Source: CAVRXQ01 sp963849105 (GTDB lineage: Bacteria > Actinomycetota > Acidimicrobiia > Acidimicrobiales > Bog-793). From it: a DNA stretch of 64,000 nt. The position numbers were made by a program, and so were the translations under genes. Location of the stretch: the NCBI GenBank assembly GCA_963849105.1, contig CAWKGD010000001.1, positions 62,001-126,000 on the forward strand, read 5' to 3'. The notes below the pieces were generated by a model that ran no database searches, was not told where the DNA came from, and saw only the letters and a list, made by a program, of their open reading frames with translations. This document shows positions 34,782 through 45,181 of this stretch, one piece after another (the stretch's first letter is position 1; the number at the start of each line of letters is the position of its first letter).

Positions 34782-36133
34782 CCCGTTCTCCTTCCCTCCG
34801 GCGTGTAGTCGTGGGCGGGGATCGTCTCGAGTCGCTGCCACAGGCGCGAGGCGGCCTCGTCACAAGCCTGGGCGAGCCCGATCTCGTCGACCAGGGTCGA
34901 ACGACCGTCGTCGATGACCAGGTCGCCGGCGACGTAGACGTCGCGCACGCGTCCCGAGGACCATCCGAAGACGAAATGCCCGGCGAGGGTCTCGGCGTCG
35001 AAAGGCGTCGGTGGGTCGTAGGCGAGGACGGCGAGATCAGCGGGCGCGCCCGGGCGGAGCGCGCCGAGGAGCGGCTCGTCGTAGACGCGACCGACGAGTC
35101 GCTGGGACTCGGCGAGTCGCGCGAGCGGCCAGGAGGGAGCGACGTCCAGCTCGGCCTCCCGCCCGCGGAAGAAGCCCGCCTGTGCTTCTGCGACGAGATC
35201 AGCACCGATTCCGTCGGTCCCGAGCGCGACTCGTCCCTTGCGGTTTGTGAAGGGCGAGTGACCGACGCCGTTGTTCATGTTGCTGCGGGGGTTGCACACG
35301 ACGGTCGCCCCGGCCGACTCGACGAGCTTCATCTCGCGCTCGTTGACGTGGACGCAGTGGGCCAACAGCGCGCGGTCATCGAGCGCGCCGTGCTCGACCA
35401 AGCGCTCGATGACGCGCTTTCCGAAACGTGCGACGGCATCTTCCTCGTCGACCGCGTCCTCGGCGACATGGATGTGGAGTCCGGCTCCGAGGTCACGGGC
35501 GGCATCGGTGCACGCGGCGAGCGTGTCGTCCGACAACGTGAACGAGGCGTGCGCGCCGACCATGCCGCGCGCAAGCGGCCGGGACGCGGAAAGGAAGCGC
35601 CGGTTCTCCTCGATCCCCGCCTTGGCGCGGGCCGGACCGTCGCGGTCGGTGACCTCGTAGCACAACACGGCGCGCGCACCGAACTCGCCGAGGGCGTCGG
35701 CGATCACGTCGAGCGAGCCGTCGATGAAGTTCGGCGAGGCGTGGTGGTCGACGATCGACGTCGTCCCGCAGCGGAGCGCCTCGAGCGCTCCGAGCATCGC
35801 CGAGGCGCGGACGGACTCCTCGTCGAGCGCGCGGTCGAGTCGCCACCAGATGCGCTGGAGGATTTGAAGGAAGTCCGATGGTGCTTCGAGGCTGTACGGC
35901 ATGCCGCGGGCGAGCGCCGAATAGAGGTGGTGATGGGCGCAGGCGTTGCCCGGGACGATGACGGTGCCGCGACAGTCCCGCCTGGCGATGCCTTCGGGGA
36001 GGGAGCCGAAGCCACGCACCCGCCCGCCCTCGAGGACGAGATCACCGACCGCGACCTCCGGCGGGTCGTACGACACGACGACCGAGGCGCCGCAAAGCGC
36101 CACCGATTCGTGTGCATTCGTCCGCCCCGGCAC
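34778..36133 (-). CDS. SsnA-like metal-dependent aminohydrolase
   Basis: Amidohydrolase-superfamily deaminase/hydrolase of 451 residues. The first metal motif is GNACAHHHLYSALARGM, followed by VGAHASFTLSDDTL, the third His in LHIHVAEDAVDE, HCVHVNEREM, and the metal Asp in VALGTDGIGADL. Order and length match SsnA, whose gene sits in the E. coli purine cluster. The start is GTG 36133, with GAGG five bases before; no in-frame ATG precedes it. It overlaps the LLM gene by ATGA. The substrate should be a purine or a ring-opened derivative; guanine-deaminase-like activity is possible. Confidence 0.82.
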   Translation of the reverse strand: MPGRTNAHESVALCGASVVVSYDPPEVAVGDLVLEGGRVRGFGSLPEGIARRDCRGTVIVPGNACAHHHLYSALARGMPYSLEAPSDFLQILQRIWWRLDRALDEESVRASAMLGALEALRCGTTSIVDHHASPNFIDGSLDVIADALGEFGARAVLCYEVTDRDGPARAKAGIEENRRFLSASRPLARGMVGAHASFTLSDDTLAACTDAARDLGAGLHIHVAEDAVDEEDAVARFGKRVIERLVEHGALDDRALLAHCVHVNEREMKLVESAGATVVCNPRSNMNNGVGHSPFTNRKGRVALGTDGIGADLVAEAQAGFFRGREAELDVAPSWPLARLAESQRLVGRVYDEPLLGALRPGAPADLAVLAYDPPTPFDAETLAGHFVFGWSSGRVRDVYVAGDLVIDDGRSTLVDEIGLAQACDEAASRLWQRLETIPAHDYTPEGRRTG

Positions 36134-36140
36134 GGCTTCC

Positions 36141-37510
36141 TCAGCGCTCCACGCCGGTGAAGAGCACGGCGACGCGCTCGGTGGGGGCGACGGCGCCCTG
36201 CGACAACAGATCGAGCAGGCCGGCGAGGGAAGCGGTGCCGGTCGGGTCGGCGCGGAAGCCCGCCGCTCTGCCGAGCTCGTGCGCCTCGGAAAGACGCTCC
36301 TCGCTGACGACGAGCGGGAGACCGCCGGTCGACAACATCTCCTCGACGACGGCGAGCCAGTCGTAGGTCTCGTCGTCGAGGATCCCGGTCGCGATGCTCT
36401 TCGGCGTGCTCTCCCAGGGCCACATGTACCGCGAACGGTGCCGCGCGGCGTCCGCGATCGCCGACCGGACGTCGGCCGGCGAAGATGCGCCGTCGAGGTG
36501 CTGGTGCACGAGGCGGTAGGCGCGCTCGAGCGGGTGTCCACCCGAGGTCTGCACCGTGTGCAGACGCGGGCGGCGCGGCAGCGCCCCGAGCTCGAACGCC
36601 TCGCCGAGCGCCTGGCCGCAGCTGCTGGCGAGTGCGCCGCCGCCCACCTGGACGACGACGTGGTCGGGCGGACTCGCATCTTTGGCCACCACGTCGGCGG
36701 CGATCTCGTAGCCGAGGGTTTCGCCGCCCTCGATCGCGAGGCCGTTCAAGTTCCCCTGACACGTGAACGGCACCGCGCCCGTGGCGAGGTCCTCGAGCAG
36801 TCGGAGGTAGGTCGGGTCTCCGGCACCCTCGGGCCCGCGCGGACAGATCTCTATCTCGGCGCCGAGATCGCGCAGCCGCCCGAGGACGTTGGGATCGGCA
36901 TCGGTCGGCACGAACACCCGCAGCCGCCATTCGCCGGCGGCGGCGACCACCGCGGCGGCGAGCGCCGCGTTTCCGCAGCTCGCGATGGCGAGTGGGGGGC
37001 GATCCCCGCGCTCGGAGCGGCCGAGGAGTTCGGAGACCTCGAGATGGAGCAGCACGCCGAACAGGTGTCGCCCTTTGTGGGAGCCGGAAACGTTGCCCGT
37101 CTCGTCCTTCACCCACACCCCGCCGTCGGTTGCGAAACCGAGCGCATCCGACAGCTGTTGGCTGCGCCGAAACGGCGTCTTTGTGAAGCCGCGGCCGTCG
37201 ACCCGGGCCACCGCGTCGTCGAGTCGGCGGACGAGAGCGACGAAGGCCTCGTCGGAGATTCCCCCTTGCCGTGCCCGGTGATAGCTGTGGAGGAGCGTTC
37301 GGTAGGCGACGAACGGCTCGCTCTCAGCTGACGCCGAGCACGGGTCCGGGAAGGCGAGGCTGGTGGTGTCGAGGACGCGTCGCAAGACGTGGTCGACGTC
37401 GCCTTGGCCGGCGTTCGGACACGTGAACGGGAAGGGCTCGAGGGTATCCGGCGAGGCGCCGCAGCCGCCGCACACGAGGGCGGTGGGACTCGACGTCGTC
37501 TCGCTGGTCG

Positions 37511-37514
<4 letters not shown>
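36141..37514 (-). CDS. Fold-type II PLP enzyme, threonine-synthase-like
   Basis: A 457-residue PLP-dependent lyase/synthase-like enzyme. It starts with a short Cys-rich segment (CGGCGASP then FTCPNAG). The PLP Lys lies in GNVSGSHKGRHLFGVLLH; SCGNAALAAAVVAAAGEW and the phosphate loop VQVGGGALASS follow. Threonine synthase uses the same architecture, but no threonine genes are near. In the E. coli purine cluster the fold-II enzyme is YgeX, diaminopropionate ammonia-lyase; this gene or its neighbour could fill that slot. ATG 37514 overlaps the upstream gene stop by ATGA. Confidence 0.72.
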
Positions 37515-39007
<1,493 letters not shown>

Positions 39008-39306
39008 GTCCCTCCCGTCCTTCGGTATTGAGACCGCCGGGTCGACCCGAGGCCAACGCGCTCGGGTGTCCCGGTTCACCCAGCGATCGCGCGCGCCGAC
39101 GCGAATCGGCGAGCGCGGGTCGCTTCGTGCCGACGGTACTCGCGAGGCTGCCGGCTGACCTGGGCCGGAAGTCCCGCGCCGCCGGTCTTCCTGCCGAGAG
39201 GACGTTCGGGGCAGACCTACCATTGCCTCCGCCCGGGTGCGCGCCGTGAGCAACCGGCCTTCTCGCAGCGGTTGCCGCTGCCGTTGTGGTCTTACAAAGG
39301 AGAACG
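39008..39306. promoter_or_regulatory. Divergent intergenic region between the catabolic operon and the D-carbamoylase gene
   Basis: About 300 bases without a supported gene between two divergent starts. It must hold both promoters, but I see no convincing -35/-10 pair or palindromic operator. An in-frame extension of the minus-strand gene crosses it and is Arg/Pro-rich, as expected for non-coding GC-rich DNA. Confidence 0.35.
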
Positions 39307-40230
39307 ATGAACCGCGTGATCACGGTCGGGGCCGGACAGCTCGGTCCGGTGTCGCGCGGCGAGACCCGGGAGTCCGTCGTCGAACGGCTCATCGGTCTGG
39401 TCGAGGAGGCCGCCACTCGCGGCTGCCAGCTCGTCGCCTTCCCAGAGCTCGCGCTCACGACGTTCTTCCCCCGCTGGCACATCGACGACCAGGAGGAGAT
39501 CGACGCCTTCTTCGAGACCGAGATGCCGAGCCCGGCGACGAAACCACTGTTCGAGCGCGCCCGCTCCCTCGGCGTCGGGTTCTCGCTCGGATACGCCGAG
39601 CTGACACCGGACGGGCACCACTACAACACCCAGATCCTCATCGACGGCGAAGGTGACGTCGTCGCGAAGTACCGCAAGGTCCACATCCCAGGACATGAAG
39701 AGCCCGAGCCATGGCGACCGTTCCAGCACCTCGAGCGGTACTACTTCGAGCCCGGACCCGACGGATTCGGGGTCTGGTCCGCCTTTGGCGGCGTCATCGG
39801 GATGATGATCTGCAACGATCGCCGCTGGCCGGAGACGTACCGGGTGATGGGCCTCCACGGCGTCGAGATGATCCTCTGTGGCTACAACACCCCGATCCAC
39901 TACGCCCCCGATCCCAGCCAAGACGTGCTGCAGGGATTCCACAACGCACTCGTCATGCAGGCCGGCGCGTACCAGAACGGCACCTTCGTCGTCGCCGCCG
40001 CGAAGGGCGGTCTCGAAGAGGGCGTGGAGTCGCTCGCGCAGAGCTGCGTCGTCGCGCCTTCAGGTCAGATCATCGCCTGCGCGTACACGACCGGAGACGA
40101 GCTCGTCACGGTGGCGTGCGATCTCGATTGGTGCGATCGTTACAAAAAGACGTTGTTCGACTTCGATCGATATCGAGTGGTCGAACACTACGAACCGATC
40201 ACCCGTAAAGGTGGCCAGGGTTCGCCCTGA
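39307..40230 (+). CDS. N-carbamoyl-D-amino-acid amidohydrolase (nitrilase superfamily)
   Basis: Hydrolyses N-carbamoyl groups to amine, CO2 and ammonia. The 307 residues follow the Agrobacterium D-carbamoylase closely. The triad is Glu47 in FPELALTTFFPRW, Lys124 in KYRKVHIPGH and Cys169 in ICNDRRWPETYRVMG. FQHLERYYFEPG and GGYNTPxH-like GYNTPIH are also kept. ATG 39307 has AAAGGAG seven bases before; an in-frame ATG at 39286 is less likely. It is divergent from the transcarbamoylase operon. It would offer a hydrolytic route for ureido acids next to the phosphorolytic one. Confidence 0.9.
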   Translation: MNRVITVGAGQLGPVSRGETRESVVERLIGLVEEAATRGCQLVAFPELALTTFFPRWHIDDQEEIDAFFETEMPSPATKPLFERARSLGVGFSLGYAELTPDGHHYNTQILIDGEGDVVAKYRKVHIPGHEEPEPWRPFQHLERYYFEPGPDGFGVWSAFGGVIGMMICNDRRWPETYRVMGLHGVEMILCGYNTPIHYAPDPSQDVLQGFHNALVMQAGAYQNGTFVVAAAKGGLEEGVESLAQSCVVAPSGQIIACAYTTGDELVTVACDLDWCDRYKKTLFDFDRYRVVEHYEPITRKGGQGSP

Positions 40231-40240
40231 GAAGGGCGAT

Positions 40241-41404
40241 TCAAAGTCGCGCCGTGAGGTCCTCGATTGAATCGAGCGCCCGCCGGATGTTGTCGACGGA
40301 GTTCGCGTAGGAGAGGCGGAGGTACCCCTCGCCCCACGAACCGAACGCCGTGCCGGCGAGGCACGCGACGCCGGCCTCGTCGAGGAGACGGCGCTGCAGC
40401 TCCGAAGCCGGGATCTCGAAACTCTTCACGTTCGGGAAGACGTAGAACGCGCCAGAAGGCATCGTGCAGGTGATGCCTGGGATCTTGTTCAGGCCGGCGA
40501 CGATCACTTCTCGGCGGTTGCGGAACTCGCTCACCATCTCCTCGATTGGCTCCCAGGGACCTTCGAGCGCCGCCTTCGCGGCGAACTGGCTGAATGCGGA
40601 GGTGCACGAGACCGAGTTGATGATGAGTCGTGTCACCGGCTCGACGAGCTCTCGTGGGAAGACGCCGAATCCGAGGCGCCAACCGGTCATCGCGAAGGAC
40701 TTCGACCAGCCGTCGAGGAGCACCGTGCGATCGGCCATCCCGTCGACATCGAGCACGCTCGCGTGCTGGCCCTCGTACCGGATTGCCCAGTAGACCTCGT
40801 CACTCAAGACGGTGAGGTCGTGGCGGATCGCGATCTCGGCGATCGCCTCGCACTCAGCAGGCGTGAGGGCGCTGCCGCACGGGTTGTGTGGAGAGTTGAG
40901 AACAAGGAGCTTGGTACGCGGCGTCACCGATCGCTCGAGCTCCTCGGGGTCGATCCGGAACTCGTTCTTTTCGCGGAGACGCACAGGGACGGGAACCGCT
41001 CCGGAAAAGGCGCTGATCGACTCGTACATCGGGAAGCCGGGGTCGGGGAAGAGCACCTCGTCTCCCGCTTCGCACAGGGCGAGGATCGTGAAGAACATGA
41101 TCGGTTTCGCGCCAGGGGTGATGATCACGCGGTCGGCCGGCGCCTTCAGCCTTCCCTTCTTCTCCAAAAAGGCGCTCACCGACTCACGCAGCGGCGGTAT
41201 GCCGGGCGACGCGACGTAGTGCGTGTGACCGGCGGCCAACGCCTGCGCCGCGGCTTCGACGATGTGCGGAGGCGTCGGGAAGTCCGGTTCTCCGATCTCG
41301 AGATGGATGACCTGCCGCCCCTCCGCCTCCATGGCCTGGGCATGCGCGAGGACCGCGAAGGCCGACTCCGTGTCGAGTTGCTCCATGCGTGCTGCAAGCC
41401 TCAT
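40241..41404 (-). CDS. Class I/II aminotransferase (fold type I PLP)
   Basis: An aspartate-aminotransferase-family enzyme of 387 residues. The PLP Lys lies in LLDGWSKSFAMTGWRLGFG, NSPHNPCGSAL is the cofactor Asn loop, and SDEVYWAIRYEG carries the Asp. ATG 41404 begins the conserved MRLAARMEQL segment; an upstream in-frame extension is Arg-rich. It is convergent with the D-carbamoylase gene and divergent from the hydroxyacid dehydrogenase. It could link amino acids freed from ureides to keto acids, or transaminate glyoxylate; specificity is not readable. Confidence 0.87.
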   Translation of the reverse strand: MRLAARMEQLDTESAFAVLAHAQAMEAEGRQVIHLEIGEPDFPTPPHIVEAAAQALAAGHTHYVASPGIPPLRESVSAFLEKKGRLKAPADRVIITPGAKPIMFFTILALCEAGDEVLFPDPGFPMYESISAFSGAVPVPVRLREKNEFRIDPEELERSVTPRTKLLVLNSPHNPCGSALTPAECEAIAEIAIRHDLTVLSDEVYWAIRYEGQHASVLDVDGMADRTVLLDGWSKSFAMTGWRLGFGVFPRELVEPVTRLIINSVSCTSAFSQFAAKAALEGPWEPIEEMVSEFRNRREVIVAGLNKIPGITCTMPSGAFYVFPNVKSFEIPASELQRRLLDEAGVACLAGTAFGSWGEGYLRLSYANSVDNIRRALDSIEDLTARL

Positions 41405-41596
41405 GGCGCGGACCTTATGGGTTGCTCGACGCATCGGCCAAGGCGGAGATTGGCGGCGGACGCCCGGCAGCGCCACCACCGCGGAGCCGCCACCGGAAGC
41501 CTCTGGGTTGTCGTCCCGCCGACGTGAGTAGCTTGCCCTTCGTGGGCATGATCAGGCCTGCGACCGGCCGATTTCACTTCGTGGCGCGCTGAGTTC

Positions 41597-42565
41597 ATGT
41601 CGCCCCGCGTGTTCGTTGGCCGTGAGCTGCCCGGTCCGGCCCTCGATCGCCTGCGTGCTGTTGCTGACGTCGATGTGTGGGAGGGGAGCCTCCCTCCTCC
41701 AGCGGACGTGCTCGTGCAACGCGCCGCGTCGGCGGACGCGCTCATCACCCTGCTCACCGATCGCGTCGACGCCGCTCTGCTCGACCGCTGCGAAAAGGTG
41801 CGCGTCGTCGCGAACTACGCCGTTGGATACGACAATTTCGACCTCGCCGAGCTCACGAGGCGCGGAATTCCGGCGTCGAACACGCCCGGGGTCCTGACAG
41901 AGGCGACGGCCGACCTCACCTTTGCGCTCTTGCTCGCGACGACGCGGCACATCGTCGAAGGTCGCGACGCGGTACGGGCGGGGAAGTGGAAGACCTGGGA
42001 GCCGAGCGGATGGCTCGGACTCGAGCTTGGAGGGGCGACGCTCGGCATCATCGGGCTTGGTCAGATCGGACGTGCGGTCGCCCGGCGCGCAGCGGCGTTC
42101 TCGATGCGGATCCTTGGCACTGATGTGCGACCGTTCGAGGTCGCCGGGGTGGAGCAGGTCGAACTGGCTCGGCTGCTTGCCGAATCCGATGTCGTGACCC
42201 TTCACACCGAACTCTCGGCGGAGACGCGCCATTTGATTGGCGGAAAGGAGCTCGCACAGATGAAGCCGAGCGCGGTGCTGATCAATGCATCACGCGGCCC
42301 GGTGGTCGATCAGCGTGCGCTGACGGAGGCGTTGCGGGACGGGACCGTCGCGGCTGCCGGACTTGACGTCACCGAAACCGAGCCGATCGCCCTCGATGAC
42401 GAGCTCCTCACCTTCGACAACTGTCTCGTCGTCCCGCACATTGGATCAGCGACCCTCGTCACACGTTCGAAGATGGCAGACATCGCCGTGATGAACGCGA
42501 TCGCAGGACTGCAAGGAGCACGACTGCCGAACTGCGTGAACCCAGAGGTCTACGGCGCCGCGTAG
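41597..42565 (+). CDS. D-2-hydroxyacid dehydrogenase, glyoxylate/hydroxypyruvate reductase-like
   Basis: NAD(P)-dependent oxidoreductase of 322 residues. The Rossmann loop is TLGIIGLGQIGRAVARRA. The catalytic Arg lies in NASRGPVVDQ, Glu in DVTETEPI and His in VPHIGSAT. VANYAVGYDNFD and VLTEATADLTFALLLA match the glyoxylate reductase branch. It precedes glycerate kinase, consistent with glyoxylate or hydroxypyruvate reduction to glycolate or glycerate. The preceding 192 bases separate it from the divergent aminotransferase. Confidence 0.88.
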   Translation: MSPRVFVGRELPGPALDRLRAVADVDVWEGSLPPPADVLVQRAASADALITLLTDRVDAALLDRCEKVRVVANYAVGYDNFDLAELTRRGIPASNTPGVLTEATADLTFALLLATTRHIVEGRDAVRAGKWKTWEPSGWLGLELGGATLGIIGLGQIGRAVARRAAAFSMRILGTDVRPFEVAGVEQVELARLLAESDVVTLHTELSAETRHLIGGKELAQMKPSAVLINASRGPVVDQRALTEALRDGTVAAAGLDVTETEPIALDDELLTFDNCLVVPHIGSATLVTRSKMADIAVMNAIAGLQGARLPNCVNPEVYGAA

Positions 42566-42632
42566 AGGGGCGTCGGTTACTCGATGCTCCGGTGCAAGGT
42601 TTCGAACGAGACGTCGGTAAGACTTCGGCGCA

Positions 42633-42656
42633 ACGAATAATAAAACGAATAATAAA
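42633..42656 (+). repeat. AT-rich perfect tandem 12-base repeat before glycerate kinase
   Basis: ACGAATAATAAA occurs twice head to tail (42633-42644, 42645-42656) in otherwise very GC-rich DNA. A short inverted repeat, ACTTC with GAAGT, lies just downstream. It ends about 42 bases before the ATG. An operator, an UP-like promoter element or a -10 region are all possible. Confidence 0.5.
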
Positions 42657-42698
42657 TAGAGACTTCACGAACAACGAAGTGGCGTCCAAGGGGGGCCG

Positions 42699-43697
42699 AT
42701 GAAGCTCGTTGCGGCCCCCGACAAGTTTCGCGGCACGCTCTCCGCTTCTGGCGCCGCACGGGCAATGGCGGACGGCGCCCGGGACCTCGGATGGACGGCA
42801 CGTGAACGTCCTCTCGCCGACGGCGGCGAAGGCAGTCTTGACGTGCTTGGCGGGGCGAACTGCACGAGCTCGGTGACCGGTCCGCTCGGCTCGATGGTCG
42901 TCGCGGCATGGCGACTCGATGGCGAGGTTGCGGTGATCGAGATGGCCGCAGCGTCGGGCCTCGGCCTGGTCGGTGGCCCCGAGGGGAACGACCCAGTCCA
43001 CGCGACGACGTACGGCACCGGCGAGCTCATCGCGGAGGCGATCCGGGCGGGCGCGCGCCGGATCATCGTTGCTGTCGGCGGTTCGGCGACGACCGACGGT
43101 GGGCTCGGCGCGATCGACGCGCTCGCGCACCGCCGTTTCGCGGAGGTTGGGATCGCCGTCGAGGTCGCCTGCGACGTCGAAACGCGCTTTGTCGACGCGG
43201 CGACGGTGTTCGCACCGCAGAAGGGTGCCGACGCTCGGATCGTCGAAGCGCTGACCAGGCGTCTCGAGGCGATCGCCGAGCGGTATCGGGAGGAGTTTGG
43301 CGTCGACGTCACAGAGGTCGACGGCGGCGGCGCCGCCGGCGGCCTCGCCGGCGGCCTCTTCGCTCTCGGGGCGTCGTTGCGCGGCGGCTTCGAGCTCATC
43401 GGCCACGAGGTGGGCCTCGACGCCCTGCTCGCGCCGGCCGATCTTGTCGTCACCGGGGAGGGCAAGCTCGACGTGACCTCGTTCGCCGGCAAGGTCGTCG
43501 GCGGGGTGCGACGTCACGCGGAGCGGGCTCGTGCACCGGTTGTCATCGTCGCGGGGCAGATCGCGGCTGGAACTCCCGTCGGATTCGAGGTGGTTTCGCT
43601 CGTCGAGCGGTACGGCGCGCGAAGGGCGTTTCACGAGACTTCGGAGTGCCTGCGGGACGCGGTGCGATCCGTGATCGCTAAGCGTGCCTTTGACTGA
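42699..43697 (+). CDS. Glycerate kinase, GlxK/GarK family
   Basis: Phosphorylates D-glycerate (usually to 2-phosphoglycerate) for entry to lower glycolysis. The 332 residues begin MKLVAAPDKFRGTLSA and contain PLADGGEGSLDVL, the invariant DGGEG motif. VAVGGSATTDGGLGAIDAL and VVTGEGKLD are further family marks. In allantoin/glyoxylate pathways this enzyme is the last step from glyoxylate via tartronate semialdehyde. It has its own AT-rich upstream region. Confidence 0.93.
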   Translation: MKLVAAPDKFRGTLSASGAARAMADGARDLGWTARERPLADGGEGSLDVLGGANCTSSVTGPLGSMVVAAWRLDGEVAVIEMAAASGLGLVGGPEGNDPVHATTYGTGELIAEAIRAGARRIIVAVGGSATTDGGLGAIDALAHRRFAEVGIAVEVACDVETRFVDAATVFAPQKGADARIVEALTRRLEAIAERYREEFGVDVTEVDGGGAAGGLAGGLFALGASLRGGFELIGHEVGLDALLAPADLVVTGEGKLDVTSFAGKVVGGVRRHAERARAPVVIVAGQIAAGTPVGFEVVSLVERYGARRAFHETSECLRDAVRSVIAKRAFD

Positions 43698-43802
43698 CGC
43701 GCTCGCGCGCGCTCGATTGCGCATGCCGCAGGGGTACTTCGAGGTCTGATCGGCGCGAAGCGTCCGTGTCGGGCGTGATGACGTCCGACCCTGGCAGCTG
43801 GC

Positions 43803-44654
43803 TTGCGGTGCGCGCATCGTCAAATCGTGGGAAGGGTTGCGCGCTGTGGTCTGGGGTCCGGCCACCGAGCGGCTCCCGGCGCACTCCTCTTCAGCCTCGT
43901 TCTTATTGGTCTTGGGGTCCACGCCGGGCCGGGGTTGAACACGACCCCACCCTTATCGCCAGCGGCGGCGACGTCGACACTCACTGCCGCCACCACCGCG
44001 GCGAATCCCGCCCCGATCGCGGCCAACGCGAAGACAACAGGCAGTTCGCCTCCACGCGCCCTGCTCCTCGGTCCGGGATCGACTGGCCCGCAGGTGCTCG
44101 TGCTCCAAAAGCGCCTGATCGCCCTCCACTATTGGTTGGGCGTTCCCGACGGAGTCTTCGGTGACAGCACCGAGCAGGCGGTGTACGCGCTGCAGAAGGC
44201 CGCCGGTCTCTCCCGGGACGGGATCGTCGGACCGAAGACGGAGGCCGCTCTCGCGATGGGCGTCGTCGCCACTCCGCGGCCCGCTTCCGGCAACGTGATC
44301 GAGATCGACCTCCAAGACGATCTGCTGATGTTCGTCAAGAACGGCGAGCTCGAGTGGACGCTGAACACCTCGACGGGCGGCGGCTACACGTACTGCAGTG
44401 AAGGAGTCTGTGCCGTCGCGAACACCCCGACCGGACACTTCCGCATCTACACCGAGGTGGACGGGTTGGTGATCGACCCCTTGGGTGAGCTTTGGCGACC
44501 GAAGTACTTCGACGCAGGCTTCGCCCTCCACGGGGATTCGTATGTGCCGGCGGTCCCCGTATCCCACGGGTGCGTGCGGGTCAGTGACGAGGCGATCGAT
44601 TGGATCTGGGCTGAGAACCTCGCGCCGGTGGGGACCGCGGTCTGGATTTTCTGA
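43803..44654 (+). CDS. L,D-transpeptidase with peptidoglycan-binding domain, exported
   Basis: Cell-wall cross-linking enzyme of about 283 residues. An N-terminal hydrophobic segment (ALLFSLVLIGLGVH) acts as signal or anchor. An Ala/Thr/Pro linker follows, then a PG_binding_1 repeat (about 88-150; VLQKRLIALHYWLGVPDG). The YkuD domain ends with the catalytic VSHGCVRVSDEAIDWI (His, Cys, Arg all present). The TTG start is tentative; GTG 43827 is an in-frame alternative. No functional tie to the purine genes. Confidence 0.87.
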   Translation: MRCAHRQIVGRVARCGLGSGHRAAPGALLFSLVLIGLGVHAGPGLNTTPPLSPAAATSTLTAATTAANPAPIAANAKTTGSSPPRALLLGPGSTGPQVLVLQKRLIALHYWLGVPDGVFGDSTEQAVYALQKAAGLSRDGIVGPKTEAALAMGVVATPRPASGNVIEIDLQDDLLMFVKNGELEWTLNTSTGGGYTYCSEGVCAVANTPTGHFRIYTEVDGLVIDPLGELWRPKYFDAGFALHGDSYVPAVPVSHGCVRVSDEAIDWIWAENLAPVGTAVWIF

Positions 44655-44743
44655 CCGATTCGTCCGTCTCCGTGCTTGCGCGTGAGAAGTGAGCCAAGGA
44701 CGCCTGTCGCGGCGCAACCCGATTCAGGATCCGAGGAGGCGAT

Positions 44744-44755
44744 CCGAAATTTCGG
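44744..44755. promoter_or_regulatory. Perfect 12-base palindrome upstream of a small membrane protein gene
   Basis: CCGAAATTTCGG is fully self-complementary and AT-centred in GC-rich surroundings, 71 bases before ATG 44826. It could be an operator; no regulator is identified. Confidence 0.3.
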
Positions 44756-44825
44756 CCCTCCGACTCTGGTAGGCGACCCAGTTCTCGAAGACCATCGAAT
44801 CAGCAAAAAAAGGGGGGGGTCCGAA

Positions 44826-45143
44826 ATGGTAACCCTGTTCTACGTATTGATTGGTGTAGCTGGCTTCCTCGCCGTGGCTGTTGTGATCTCGCGTCATCGA
44901 GCAGCTGGGGCCGAACCCGCGCACCTCACCGAGCCGCGGTCGATGATGCACGTCATCGAGAGCGAGGACGAATTGCACGAGGCGCTGAGCCGCGCGGCAC
45001 AACTCGAGCGAGACGTCGCCGACATCGCCCTTGGCCGCGCCGCCCAGTATGACGAGATGATGTTGCCCTCAGCACCAGTTTCAGACCTCGCTGCGGCCCG
45101 TGCCAAAGCGGAGAAAGCCGAAGCGCAATCCCGCTCCGCCTGA
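44826..45143 (+). CDS. Small single-pass membrane protein, unknown
   Basis: A 105-residue protein with one N-terminal membrane helix (TLFYVLIGVAGFLAVAVVI) followed by a basic stop and a charged helical tail (DELHEALSRAAQLERDVADI) that may form a coiled coil. ATG 44826 places the helix at the N-terminus. An open frame runs upstream from 44676, but that part is not membrane-like. A G7 run after A7 lies just before the start, which may make this region prone to slippage. No family recognised. Confidence 0.55.
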   Translation: MVTLFYVLIGVAGFLAVAVVISRHRAAGAEPAHLTEPRSMMHVIESEDELHEALSRAAQLERDVADIALGRAAQYDEMMLPSAPVSDLAAARAKAEKAEAQSRSA

Positions 45144-45181
45144 GCGCTGTGGCAGGTGGACGGTGGGGTTGTGGAGTCCAA

